Below, in pieces: positions 27,143 to 35,954 of a stretch of 40,528 nucleotides of DNA. The position numbers were made by a program, and so were the translations under genes. The notes beneath the pieces were generated by a model. The model was not told where the DNA came from. It did not search any database and was given only the letters and a program-made list of their open reading frames with translations. Positions within the stretch are counted from its first letter, which is position 1; the number at the start of each line of letters is the position of its first letter. The stretch comes from Polyangiaceae bacterium. Lineage in GTDB: Bacteria > Myxococcota_A > Polyangia > Polyangiales > Polyangiaceae. The stretch is from contig JABFXY010000021.1 of assembly GCA_013361525.1 (NCBI GenBank), positions 1 through 40,528 on the forward strand, in the 5' to 3' direction.

Positions 27143-27170
27143 TTGACCAGGCCGTCGGGGCGAGTATGTT
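27143..27170 (+). promoter_or_regulatory. sigma-70-like promoter of tRNA-Gly
   Basis: TTGACC (27143-27148), 16 nt spacing and TATGTT (27165-27170) stand 16 nt before the tRNA 5' end. The GC-rich stretch between the -10 and the gene is typical of stable-RNA promoters. Confidence 0.6.
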
Positions 27171-27186
27171 TCGCCCCGTCGCCGCT

Positions 27187-27258
<72 letters not shown>

Positions 27259-27267
27259 CTGTTGATT

Positions 27268-27291
27268 GTGCGCGCAAGGGATTGCGCGCAC
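27268..27291 (+). terminator. perfect hairpin downstream of tRNA-Gly
   Basis: GTGCGCGCA (27268-27276) and TGCGCGCAC (27283-27291) form a 9-bp stem with a 6-nt loop, 9 nt after the tRNA. There is no U-tract; it may mark 3' processing or partial termination. Confidence 0.55.
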
Positions 27292-27335
27292 GGGTGTAAT
27301 TCGCGGACCGTTCGGACGCGGGTATCGACCAAGTG

Positions 27336-27368
27336 AAAGGCCAGTGAGGAACGACCTCGCTGGCCTTT
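27336..27368. terminator. bidirectional intrinsic terminator
   Basis: AAAGGCCAGTGAGG (27336-27349) pairs with CCTCGCTGGCCTTT (27355-27368): 14 bp with one G-U pair and a 5-nt loop. The A-rich 5' and T-rich 3' flanks serve both strands. It ends tRNA-Gly transcription from the left and the minus-strand gene (stop at 27385) from the right. Confidence 0.8.
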
Positions 27369-27384
27369 GCGCTTTCGAAGGCGC

Positions 27385-28143
27385 TCAGTCGTCGTCTTTG
27401 GCTTCGTCCTCGTCGTCGTCTTCCTCGTCGGACGAGGAGAGGTAGTCGGCGAGCTCGTCTTCTTCGTCCGTGGGCTTGCGCAGACCGTCGAAAAGCGCAC
27501 GCTGCCAGGCCGTCCCGCCTTTCATTGCAGGCCCGAAGACGGCGTCGTCGCCGAAGGCCTCCGTGAAGGTGAGCTTGCCATCGGCGATCATCCGCAACGC
27601 GGCGCGACCGGCTTTGCGATTGCCGTCGATGCGCCACTCTTCTGCGGCAGCGATGACCAGCATCAGGGCGGCGGCGGCGCGCTTCTCGTTGTCCGTGTAG
27701 CTCGCGAGGAGCGCCGGGGTAGGGCTCTCGGTCATCACCGCCACGATGTCTTGGGCGACCTTGGCCGGCTCGCCGTGTTTATCGAGGACGGCGGCCCACT
27801 TGATGTACTTCGCCCAGTCTTTCCCCGTGCTTTTCGGGTAGTCCTCGTTGCGCGTGCTCACCATGATCTGGTTCATGTACGCGCTGTAGGTGAGCTTGGC
27901 TTTGCCCCAGGGCTTGACGTCGTAGGTGATGCCCGTCGTCGAAGCGCTGGCCTCGTCCATTTTGGCTTCGATCGCTTCCTCGCCCTTGTGTTTGACGGTT
28001 TTTTTCGTCAGGCGGCGGCGCGTGTGTTTGCGGCTGAGGACCGAATACACCGACGCGGGGTTCTTGCGCTTCGCGGCCTTGAGCTTGACCTTGAGGCTCT
28101 TGAAGCTCATCCGCTTCGCGGACTTGTGCTTGTTCCTGGCCAT
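27385..28143 (-). CDS. unrecognised protein with basic N terminus and acidic tail
   Basis: This is a 252-residue soluble protein that I do not recognise. About 21 of the first 54 residues are Lys/Arg (ARNKHKSAKRMSFKSLK...). The middle (about 100-220) looks helical and contains EKRAAAALMLVIAAAEEWR, GRAALRMIADGKLTF and a Gly-rich GPAMKGGTAW. The last 28 residues hold 18 Asp/Glu. The basic end suggests nucleic-acid or phosphate contact and the acidic tail could shield it; both are inference. I chose the ATG at 28143, with GAGG almost touching it; ATG at 28107 is an alternative. It lies 28 nt after the DUF2064-like gene and ends at a strong terminator. Confidence 0.65.
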   Translation of the reverse strand: MARNKHKSAKRMSFKSLKVKLKAAKRKNPASVYSVLSRKHTRRRLTKKTVKHKGEEAIEAKMDEASASTTGITYDVKPWGKAKLTYSAYMNQIMVSTRNEDYPKSTGKDWAKYIKWAAVLDKHGEPAKVAQDIVAVMTESPTPALLASYTDNEKRAAAALMLVIAAAEEWRIDGNRKAGRAALRMIADGKLTFTEAFGDDAVFGPAMKGGTAWQRALFDGLRKPTDEEDELADYLSSSDEEDDDEDEAKDDD

Positions 28144-28171
28144 TCCTCGGTCGCAGGCGGGTTCAACGCGC

Positions 28172-28900
28172 TCAGCCGACGTGGGGCGCGATGTCCGGTC
28201 GCTCGAAGAGCTTGCGGCAGTGCGGGGCGAACATGCCCTCGGCGACCTCTTTGCGGAGGCGGCGAAGGCCCTGCGGGCCCTCGATGCGGTACGAGTGCGG
28301 TAAGCGCTGCACATCGAGACCGTTCGCTTCGGACTTCTTCGCGACGGCGTCTTCGATCTGCGAGGCCTCGCCGCGCGTGGAGATGGGCGCGTCGCCGCCG
28401 AGCCCTTGGGGGAAGTCCGCCTCGGTGAGGAAGGGCAGCCGCTCCGCCGTGCCGAGGGCGTAGAGGCCGCCGCCTTCCGCCGCGCCGACGAGGACGCGCT
28501 TCTTCGGCAAGAGCCACATCATCCCGTCGAACATCTGGCCCAGCGGCAACATCGGGCCGTCAGCGGTGACCAGCAGCATGGCCTCGGCGCCGAGCGCGAT
28601 GAGATCGTCGAGGGCGCCGTGCGTGCGGTCGACGCAGCTGGTGCCCCGCTGGGGCAGCTCGCGCCACGTCGCGGGCAGCCGAGCGTGGGTCGTGATGGGA
28701 TCGGCGCCGTCGGTGAAGACGAGCCTGTGGCGAACGGGGAACGTCGATAGCGCGCCGAGTGTGTCGAGAAGCAGCGCCGTGGCGAGATCCGCCGCGAGAC
28801 TGGGGCCGAGGAACGCGAGCTGGTCCGTGATGCCTCGCCGAGGCAGAACCCCGAGCGCCAGCGCATATGGGCGGACCGTAGGATGCGCGCGTTGATTCAC
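28172..28900 (-). CDS. DUF2064/CofC-like nucleotidyl- or glycosyl-transferase, divergent
   Basis: This 242-residue protein has the layout of DUF2064 (rSAM/selenodomain-associated transferase 1-like) proteins, which adopt a nucleotide-diphospho-sugar transferase fold. An LFLDT-like helix appears as TALLLDTLGAL, then QRGTSCVDRTHGALDDL, the D-x-P-type site as TADGPMLP (112-119), and VGAAEGGGLYALGT in place of the usual GPA.DGGYYLIG. The N-terminal substrate-binding KTRL-type segment is poorly conserved (LPRRGITDQL). The active site may therefore be altered. The start is GTG at 28900 with a G-rich ribosome site. It leads a two-gene unit with the basic/acidic protein and diverges from the MoxR gene. 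Confidence 0.6.
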   Translation of the reverse strand: MNQRAHPTVRPYALALGVLPRRGITDQLAFLGPSLAADLATALLLDTLGALSTFPVRHRLVFTDGADPITTHARLPATWRELPQRGTSCVDRTHGALDDLIALGAEAMLLVTADGPMLPLGQMFDGMMWLLPKKRVLVGAAEGGGLYALGTAERLPFLTEADFPQGLGGDAPISTRGEASQIEDAVAKKSEANGLDVQRLPHSYRIEGPQGLRRLRKEVAEGMFAPHCRKLFERPDIAPHVG

Positions 28901-28999
28901 CAGCGACCCCCGAGCACGTCGACCCTATTGCGAGCGAATCCCGAGGGCAATAGCTTCTGACGAGTCGTCGCGCGCGCTCGCGACCAGCGCTCTTCATCT

Positions 29000-30259
29000 A
29001 TGACGGCAAAGAACGCACCCGAGCGATCGGGTCCCGTGCCTGCGAGCCCGCAAGGCGTCGTGTCCGCACCGGTGGTGCAAGGGGCTCCCGCCCCGCCGCA
29101 GTCGGACGTCAGCGAACGTCTTCGCCAAGTCGCGGCGTCGCTCGAGCGACAGTTCCTCGGCAAGGACGAGATCATCCGGCTGCTGCTCATCGCGGTCGTG
29201 GCAGGTGAGCATTGCGTGCTGCTCGGCCCGCCCGGCACCGCGAAGAGCGCGCTCATCCGCTCGCTCGCGGAGCTCATGCAGGCGCGGTACTTCGAGTACC
29301 TCCTCACGCGCTTCACCGAGCCCAACGAGATCTTCGGCCCCGTCGACATCGCCGCGTTCCGTGAGGGGCAGTACCGGCGCAACACGACGGGCATGTTGCC
29401 CGAGGCGGAGGTCGTCTTCCTCGACGAGGTCTTCAAGTCCAACAGCGCCATTTTGAACGCGCTCCTGACGCTCCTCAACGAGCGCAAGTACACGAGCGGC
29501 GGCCAAGTCATCCGCTGCCCGCTCATCAGTGTGTTCGCTGCATCGAACGAAGTCCCGGGCGATGAGACGCTGAACGCGATTTTTGATCGGTTCCTCCTCC
29601 GGGTGCGGAGCGACAACCTCGACGCGTACCACTTCTCCGAGCTGCTCCAGCGCGGGCTCGCGAACGAGGTCCGGCAGATGGGCGGCCAGCCGGTGCAGCC
29701 GCTGCTGTCGGCGCGCGAGCTCACCGAAATGGGCCGCTCGTTCGGCCGTCGGATGAACTTCTCCGACGCGTTCCTCTCCGTCTACAAAGGGCTCGTTTTC
29801 CAGATCCGCGCGGAGGGCATTTCGCTCTCGGATCGGCGCGTCGTGAAGATGCTCAAGCTCTTCGCCGCCAGCGCGTTCCTCGAAGGGCGACCGTCCGCCG
29901 ACGCGTCCGACTTCTTCGTCCTGAAGCACGTCTGGAACAACGAGGACCAGGCCGACATCCTCGAAGGCATCGTTCAGCCGGTGCTCGAGGCCTTCTACCG
30001 CGAGCATCCCGATCGCAGGCGCGTCGGTGCAGTCGGCGTCGGGTTGGAGGCGCTCGCCGGTGAAGTCGACCGCATCCGTCAGATCCTCACGGGCGGCGCT
30101 GCGCTCGGCGACGTGCAGCTCTTCAGTCAGCTCAAGGCGCTCGGCGAGATCAAGACCGCCCTCGCTGCGTTGCCCGACCCTCGCGCGCGGGAGATCGAGG
30201 CGCGGGTCGGCCAGCTGCTCGAGGCTTCGTTCCGGAGCGGGCGGTTCGCGCAGATTTGA
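29000..30259 (+). CDS. MoxR-family AAA+ ATPase, RavA-like
   Basis: This 419-residue AAA+ ATPase has Walker A GPPGTAKSA (76-84), Walker B VVFLDE (138-143), sensor-1 region FAASNEVPGD and an arginine-finger region (IFDRFLLRV). TRFTEPNEIFGPVDI is characteristic of the RavA/bacterial MoxR branch. Such ATPases act as chaperones for assembling or activating complexes, normally with a VWA-domain partner such as ViaA; none is in the window. The first ~35 residues are Pro/Ala-rich and probably disordered. The last 110 nt overlap the convergent pseudouridine synthase gene. The ATG at 29000 lacks a clear ribosome site. Confidence 0.9.
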   Translation: MTAKNAPERSGPVPASPQGVVSAPVVQGAPAPPQSDVSERLRQVAASLERQFLGKDEIIRLLLIAVVAGEHCVLLGPPGTAKSALIRSLAELMQARYFEYLLTRFTEPNEIFGPVDIAAFREGQYRRNTTGMLPEAEVVFLDEVFKSNSAILNALLTLLNERKYTSGGQVIRCPLISVFAASNEVPGDETLNAIFDRFLLRVRSDNLDAYHFSELLQRGLANEVRQMGGQPVQPLLSARELTEMGRSFGRRMNFSDAFLSVYKGLVFQIRAEGISLSDRRVVKMLKLFAASAFLEGRPSADASDFFVLKHVWNNEDQADILEGIVQPVLEAFYREHPDRRRVGAVGVGLEALAGEVDRIRQILTGGAALGDVQLFSQLKALGEIKTALAALPDPRAREIEARVGQLLEASFRSGRFAQI

Positions 30260-31040
30260 CGCTCTCGTCCGTCGGACGGGCGCTTCGGGCGCGCTGAGGA
30301 ACGGCCTTCGGGATCCGCTTCGGCACGCCGTATGTCTCCTGCAGCGCCTTCAGCTCGGCCGCAGAAAGCATCCGCATCTGCCCGGGACGAAGGCCCTCGT
30401 GATCGATGCCCGCGAAGCTCGTGCGCACGAGCCGCATCACGAAGAAGCCGGTCGCTTCACCCATGCGGCGGATCTGCTGATTCCGTCCCTCGCGGATGGT
30501 GATCTCGAACCACGTCTTGTCCTCTTCGTGGCGGATGAGCTTCGCCTTCGCGGGCAGGGTCCGTCCGTCCTCGAGGTCGACGCCCTTGCGCCAGCGGTTG
30601 AGGTCCTCGTCCTCCATCGTGCCGCGCACCTTCACCACGTACGTCTTCGGCACGTCCTTCTTCGGGTGGAGGAGCGCGTTGGCGAACTCGCCGTCGTTCG
30701 TCGCGAGCAGCACGCCGCTCGTCGCGAAATCGAGCCGGCCGACGGGGTAAACACGCGCACCCGCCTCCTTGAAGTAGGTCGCGACGGTGGGCCGGCCCTC
30801 GGGGTCGCTCATCGTCGACACGACGTTCTTCGGCTTGTGGAAGACGAGGTACACGAGCGACTCGGCGACGAGGCGCCGGCCGTCGACCTCGACCTTGTCG
30901 TTACGCGGGTCGGCCTGCGTCCCGAGCTCGGTGACGATGCGGCCGTTCACCCGGACACGGCCGGCGGTGATCAGCTCCTCCGCGTGGCGACGCGACGCGA
31001 GGCCCGCCTGTGCGATGATTTTTTGCAGTCGCTCACGCAT
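30150..31040 (-). CDS. RluB/RsuA-type rRNA pseudouridine synthase
   Basis: This 296-residue enzyme isomerises a uridine in rRNA. Residues 1-58 are an S4 RNA-binding domain (LASRRHAEELITAGRV). The catalytic domain has FHKPKNVVST, GRLDFATSG with the catalytic Asp104, and GRNQQIRRM. RluB (23S U2605) is the closest namesake, but RluE, RluF and RsuA are hard to separate by eye. From about residue 247 a basic Arg/Lys/Ser/Pro tail extends past the fold; its last 36 codons are antisense to the MoxR gene end. Start ATG 31040 has GGGAGG 8 nt upstream. Confidence 0.9.
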   Translation of the reverse strand: MRERLQKIIAQAGLASRRHAEELITAGRVRVNGRIVTELGTQADPRNDKVEVDGRRLVAESLVYLVFHKPKNVVSTMSDPEGRPTVATYFKEAGARVYPVGRLDFATSGVLLATNDGEFANALLHPKKDVPKTYVVKVRGTMEDEDLNRWRKGVDLEDGRTLPAKAKLIRHEEDKTWFEITIREGRNQQIRRMGEATGFFVMRLVRTSFAGIDHEGLRPGQMRMLSAAELKALQETYGVPKRIPKAVPQRARSARPTDESVKSARTARSGTKPRAAGRPAPRSPAREGRATQRGRS

Positions 31041-31201
31041 GATGGTCGCCTCCCTTAGACGCGGCGTTCGGCCGGGTCGACGCTAAAGAACAAATCGCCG
31101 ACACGGGCTCGAGGCGTCGCCCTGTCGATCCGCTGAGCCCGCGTGCGCCTCAACACCGAGCTGCGGGCGGGCGCAGGTTGCGATAGAGAGGGCGCCGTAC
31201 C

Positions 31202-31555
31202 ATGCGAAGAGTCGACAAACCGTGGGGTCACGAGATCATCTGGGCACACACTGACCGCTACGTCGGCAAGGTCTTGTCGATCACCGCCGGCCACAAGCTC
31301 TCGCGGCAGTACCACAAGGTGAAGGACGAGACGCTCTTCGTCACGAAGGGCACCATGACGCTCGAGGTCGGTCCGGCCGACAGCATCGAGCGCCGCACCA
31401 TGAACGTCGGCGACGTCTTTCACGTCACGCCGGGCACGATTCACCGCATGATCGCGGAGACCGACGTCGAGGTGATGGAAGTCTCGACGCCGGAGCTCGA
31501 CGACGTCGTCCGCTTGGAAGACGTCTACGGACGCGAAGGTACGTCGAAGGCCTGA
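31202..31555 (+). CDS. single-domain cupin, mannose-6-phosphate isomerase type II-like
   Basis: This 117-residue protein is essentially one cupin barrel. VDKPWGHEIIWAHTDRYVGK and SRQYHKVKDETLFVTKG match the C-terminal isomerase domain of bifunctional mannose-1-phosphate guanylyltransferase / mannose-6-phosphate isomerases. GDVFHVTPGTIHRM is cupin motif 2, with metal-binding histidine candidates. The nucleotidyltransferase half is absent, so it is a stand-alone version. It may isomerise phosphosugars or bind a related ligand. It diverges from the pseudouridine synthase gene, with 161 nt between. GAGAGG lies about 11 nt before the ATG, and the same stretch includes TAGAGA, a possible -10. Confidence 0.8.
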   Translation: MRRVDKPWGHEIIWAHTDRYVGKVLSITAGHKLSRQYHKVKDETLFVTKGTMTLEVGPADSIERRTMNVGDVFHVTPGTIHRMIAETDVEVMEVSTPELDDVVRLEDVYGREGTSKA

Positions 31556-31568
31556 GGGGTTTTCCGCG

Positions 31569-31640
31569 CGCGCACGACGCTTTGGGTCCCGCCTGGGGTG
31601 TGCTCGCTGCGCTCGCACTGGGCACCCAAGGCTGTGCGCG
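31569..31640. repeat. imperfect inverted repeat after the cupin gene
   Basis: CGCGCAC (31569-31575) pairs with GTGCGCG (31634-31640), and TTGGGT (31582-31587) with ACCCAA (31624-31629), separated by mismatches. The loop holds GCTCGCTGCGCTCGC. It sits between the convergent cupin and lipoprotein genes and could act in termination. Confidence 0.5.
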
Positions 31641-31666
31641 CCCTGTTCTGACCTGAGCGGCAAAGC

Positions 31667-31693
31667 CGACGGCGGCCGATGGCCGCCTCCTGA
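31667..31693 (-). repeat. 27-bp palindromic repeat, copy 1 (terminator-like)
   Basis: The core GGCGGCCGATGGCCGCC (31671-31687) is a perfect 7-bp hairpin with a 3-nt loop. The 27-bp unit (31667-31693) is the exact reverse complement of 40279-40305. Both copies sit just after a minus-strand stop in a convergent gap, here 18 nt beyond the stop at 31711. Confidence 0.85.
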
Positions 31694-31710
31694 CGCGCGA
31701 GGCGTGAGCG

Positions 31711-32544
31711 CTACTCAGCCTTGGGCTTTTCCTGCGCCTTCTTCGTGGCGGGCGTCTTCTCTTTCTTCTTCGCCGGTTTCTTGTCGCCTTCGGCGGCGGC
31801 CTCGTCCTGCGCGGTCGCGTACTCGCCAGCCTTGCGCGCCTCTTCCGCCTTCTCGGCGGCCTTCTTCGCGGCCTCTTCCTCTTCGGCGCGCTCCTTGTCG
31901 TCACGCTCGCGGCGCGCGTCGGTGTCGTAGTCCCAGCGGTCGACACGTTCGTCGTTGTCGATGTCGACGCCCATGCGCTCGAGCTTCCCGCTCGGGGCGT
32001 ACATCTCCCAAACATCGGGCTTGGAGTCGTTGTTCGAGTCGCGCTTCGCCCGAGTGATGCGCCCGTTCGAGTAGTACTTCCACTCGTCGGGGTTGCCGTC
32101 GAAGTTGGTATCCAGCTTCTCCTCGGCGAGGCGGCCCTTCGCGAACACGAGCCAGACGTCGATCTTTCCGTCGAAGTTGGTGTCCGCTTCCTCGAAGAGG
32201 GCTTCGCCCTTGTCGTTGTATTTGCGGACGACGTCCTTCGCACCGTCGAGGTTGGTGTCGGCTTCGCGGCAGACGAGGATCCGGCTCCGATCGATGCCTT
32301 GCCCGACGACGGCGAAGACGCGGCGAACGTTCGGCACGACCGAGCCGGTGCCGGCGGTCTCGACGACGTCACGGTCCTGGCGGTTACGCCACTCGCACCG
32401 CGATTGGTCGTCGATCGACCCGTCGGGTAGGCGCTTCACCTCGACTGCCTGCGCCTGGCTGTTGAACGCAGCCTCCGGCGTCGAAGCACATCCGGCGGCG
32501 GAGACCATCAGGGCGAGGAGCGCTGCAATCGAACGCGGTGTCAT
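31711..32544 (-). CDS. lipoprotein with calcium-binding-type repeats and Lys/Glu-rich tail
   Basis: This is a 277-residue predicted lipoprotein. The signal ends at the lipobox AAGC (C19). The middle (about 95-200) has five repeats of the D-x-N/D-x-D-x-x-x-D type, each followed by W/Y and a short strand (ADTNFDGKIDVW, LDTNFDGNPDEW, RDSNNDSKPDVW). These resemble thrombospondin type 3 or EF-loop calcium sites. The last ~75 residues are Lys/Glu/Ala-rich and probably form a helix or disordered charged tail. It is a paralogue of the upstream gene, whose stop overlaps this ATG by 4 nt. It is probably an envelope protein; its function is unknown. Confidence 0.82.
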   Translation of the reverse strand: MTPRSIAALLALMVSAAGCASTPEAAFNSQAQAVEVKRLPDGSIDDQSRCEWRNRQDRDVVETAGTGSVVPNVRRVFAVVGQGIDRSRILVCREADTNLDGAKDVVRKYNDKGEALFEEADTNFDGKIDVWLVFAKGRLAEEKLDTNFDGNPDEWKYYSNGRITRAKRDSNNDSKPDVWEMYAPSGKLERMGVDIDNDERVDRWDYDTDARRERDDKERAEEEEAAKKAAEKAEEARKAGEYATAQDEAAAEGDKKPAKKKEKTPATKKAQEKPKAE

Positions 32545-33479
32545 GGCTTTCCTTTCGGAGCGGCGCTTGCGCTCGAGGGCGGGGTGGGGGCGCTGGCCGA
32601 CGTTTTCGCGGCGGCGCTCGCGCTCGCAGCGACGGCAGCACCGACCGACGCGCTCGTTGCGGGCGCTGGGCCCGACGTCGCCGGCTTCGCGCTGGTCGCG
32701 GCGGTTCCGGGCGTCGGGGCAGGTCCGGTGAACGCGCCCGGTGCCGACGCCGTGGCGGTCGCGGTCGGTGACCCGGAGGTGTAGTTGATCGGCGGCGGCT
32801 TATAACCTTCGCCGCACATGTCGACGGCCGTGTCGGGGTCGGGCTCGCCGTCCTGGTTCTTGTCGGAGACGACCACCGCGCACTCGGGCTTGTCCGGCTG
32901 GTTGTAGTCCCACCACTCGTCGATGATGCCGTCGGCGTCGCTGTCGCGCTCGGCCTTCGCCAAGCGGCCGTTCACGTAGGTCTCCCACGTGTCGAGCTTC
33001 TTGTCGTAGTTCGTCTCGAGCTCTTTGCTGACGATGACGCCTCCTTCGCGAACGGCGATCTCGTCGGGGCGCCCGTCCTTGTCGAAGTCGGACTCGCGCC
33101 TGCGCTCGTTACCGGCGCCGTCGAAGTAGATGAAGGCGTCCTTCACCTTGTCGAAGTTCAGGTCGACGGCGCGGCACACCTCTTTGTTGCCGCTCATGAC
33201 CTTGATGATGTCGGGGCTGCCGTCGCCGTTCACGTCGGTGCGGATCGCCGAGCCTGAATCGACGTCGCAGGGCTCGTGGACGATCTCGAGCTTCTTCTCC
33301 GCGGAGGCCGGCTTCGCGCTATCGGAGCCGCTGCATCCGATCGCGAGGAAGCAAGCCCAGACGGTCGCCTGAGCCACCCGACCTCCGTCGGCCCAAAGTC
33401 CGAGACGGAGCGTCCCATTACCAAAAGCTCGCCGCAGCGCGGTGCGCGGGGCCCGCACGGGAAGGGATTTCAAGGGCAT
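32541..33479 (-). CDS. lipoprotein with calcium-binding-type repeats and Ala/Ser/Pro tail
   Basis: This predicted 312-residue lipoprotein has the lipobox at IGCS (C49 from the ATG at 33479). The first ~34 residues are unusually long for a signal, so a start nearer the hydrophobic stretch, for instance the GTG for V35, is possible. Six calcium-site-like repeats follow (TDVNGDGSPDII, SDFDKDGRPDEI, RDSDADGIIDEW, SDKNQDGEPDPD and others). A low-complexity Ala/Ser/Thr/Pro segment of about 80 residues ends the protein. The repeats alternate with short strands such as TYVNGRLAKAER, as in the downstream paralogue. The two genes are translationally coupled (ATGA). Confidence 0.78.
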   Translation of the reverse strand: MPLKSLPVRAPRTALRRAFGNGTLRLGLWADGGRVAQATVWACFLAIGCSGSDSAKPASAEKKLEIVHEPCDVDSGSAIRTDVNGDGSPDIIKVMSGNKEVCRAVDLNFDKVKDAFIYFDGAGNERRRESDFDKDGRPDEIAVREGGVIVSKELETNYDKKLDTWETYVNGRLAKAERDSDADGIIDEWWDYNQPDKPECAVVVSDKNQDGEPDPDTAVDMCGEGYKPPPINYTSGSPTATATASAPGAFTGPAPTPGTAATSAKPATSGPAPATSASVGAAVAASASAAAKTSASAPTPPSSASAAPKGKP

Positions 33480-33532
33480 GAGTGGCTGGAGTCTATCGCC
33501 CGAGATCTAGCCTCGCAACGGGCAGGCACTGA

Positions 33533-33561
33533 TTGACAACACACGTACCAGCATCTAGGGT
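33533..33561 (+). promoter_or_regulatory. strong sigma-70-like promoter upstream of the RHH gene and lepA
   Basis: TTGACA (33533-33538), exactly 17 nt, then TAGGGT (33556-33561). This is the best housekeeping-type promoter in the window. A start near 33568 would give a leader of about 180 nt before the RHH ATG at 33751. The 271-nt gap between the two genes otherwise holds the palindromes listed next. Confidence 0.65.
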
Positions 33562-33654
33562 AACGCCTTGTCAGTCCGGGTCTGCTCCGTGACTTACGAT
33601 CAGCGTCCCCGGCCAGTCCGCGGGTGCTGGTGCCCGCAGATGTAGTTGGCTTGT

Positions 33655-33697
33655 TCGCGCGAAGTGTTGCTCGCGCGAGGTGTTTGCCGTTCGCGCA
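33655..33697 (+). promoter_or_regulatory. repeated TCGCGCGA palindromes in the RHH leader
   Basis: TCGCGCGA occurs at 33655-33662 and 33671-33678, and TCGCGCA at 33691-33697. The unit is self-complementary, so the copies could be an operator for a dimeric DNA-binding protein or form an 8-bp hairpin in the RNA. An upstream GCGGG/CCCGC hairpin (33620-33637) adds structure. Autoregulation by the RHH protein is a guess. Confidence 0.35.
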
Positions 33698-33750
33698 GGC
33701 AATTGCGTGAGACCGACAGCGTCGTTTCGTGCGAGAGGCGTGGTCCCGTC

Positions 33751-34002
33751 ATGTCGCGGAAGAAAGTTTCGACGACCATCTACATCACGCCGGAGCAGGC
33801 AGACCGCCTAAAGCTCCTGCACGATCGCACGAAGGTCCCGATAGCCGTCTTCATCCGCGAGGGGATCGACATGGTGCTCAAGCACTACGAGCACGTCCTT
33901 CCCGGCCAGATGACGCTCGAGAGCCCGATGCGCGCCCCGGGTGAGGGCGGGCAAGCCGGCCTGCCGTCGACGCCTCCGCCGCCGCCGGTCAAGCGATCCT
34001 GA
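33751..34002 (+). CDS. ribbon-helix-helix (CopG-like) small DNA-binding protein
   Basis: This 83-residue protein has an N-terminal strand KKVSTTIYITPEQ, then helix ADRLKLLHDRTK and helix AVFIREGIDMVLKHY. That is the beta-alpha-alpha layout of CopG/Arc-type dimeric DNA-binding proteins. The last ~25 residues are Gly/Pro-rich, probably disordered. It probably acts as a transcription regulator; the target is unknown. I chose the ATG at 33751 because the fold starts three residues later; an in-frame start at 33646 would add unrelated Arg/Cys-rich sequence. It lies 149 nt before lepA with no obvious strong terminator between, so read-through into lepA is likely. Confidence 0.85.
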   Translation: MSRKKVSTTIYITPEQADRLKLLHDRTKVPIAVFIREGIDMVLKHYEHVLPGQMTLESPMRAPGEGGQAGLPSTPPPPPVKRS

Positions 34003-34035
34003 GCGCGGGCGCACACCCGGCCGTGTGTTCGACCG

Positions 34036-34065
34036 GCGGGGTTGCCAAAAGCGGGGTTGCCCAAA
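34036..34065 (+). repeat. 15-bp tandem repeat upstream of lepA
   Basis: Two copies of GCGGGGTTGCCAAAA differing at one base (34036-34050 and 34051-34065), followed by GCGG. They lie in the 149-nt RHH-lepA gap, about 90 nt before the lepA ATG. The same gap has a CACAC/GTGTG hairpin just after the RHH stop. Function is unknown. Confidence 0.6.
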
Positions 34066-34151
34066 GCGGCCGTTCCCCGAGAAGCGGGCTCGGATTTCCG
34101 AAGACGGGCACGCACGAGCAGGACGGGTGGTGCTAATGACATCGCGGCCTC

Positions 34152-35953
<1,802 letters not shown>

Positions 35954-35954
<1 letters not shown>

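Noticed and set aside
31202..31555. Truncated bifunctional mannose-1-phosphate guanylyltransferase
   Set aside because: The upstream 161 nt contain no remnant of a nucleotidyltransferase and the cupin is complete, so a stand-alone cupin is more likely than a broken gene.
33646..33750. N-terminal extension of the RHH protein
   Set aside because: Arg/Cys-rich and unlike the fold; it covers the TCGCGCGA palindromes and follows the strong promoter, so it is read as leader.
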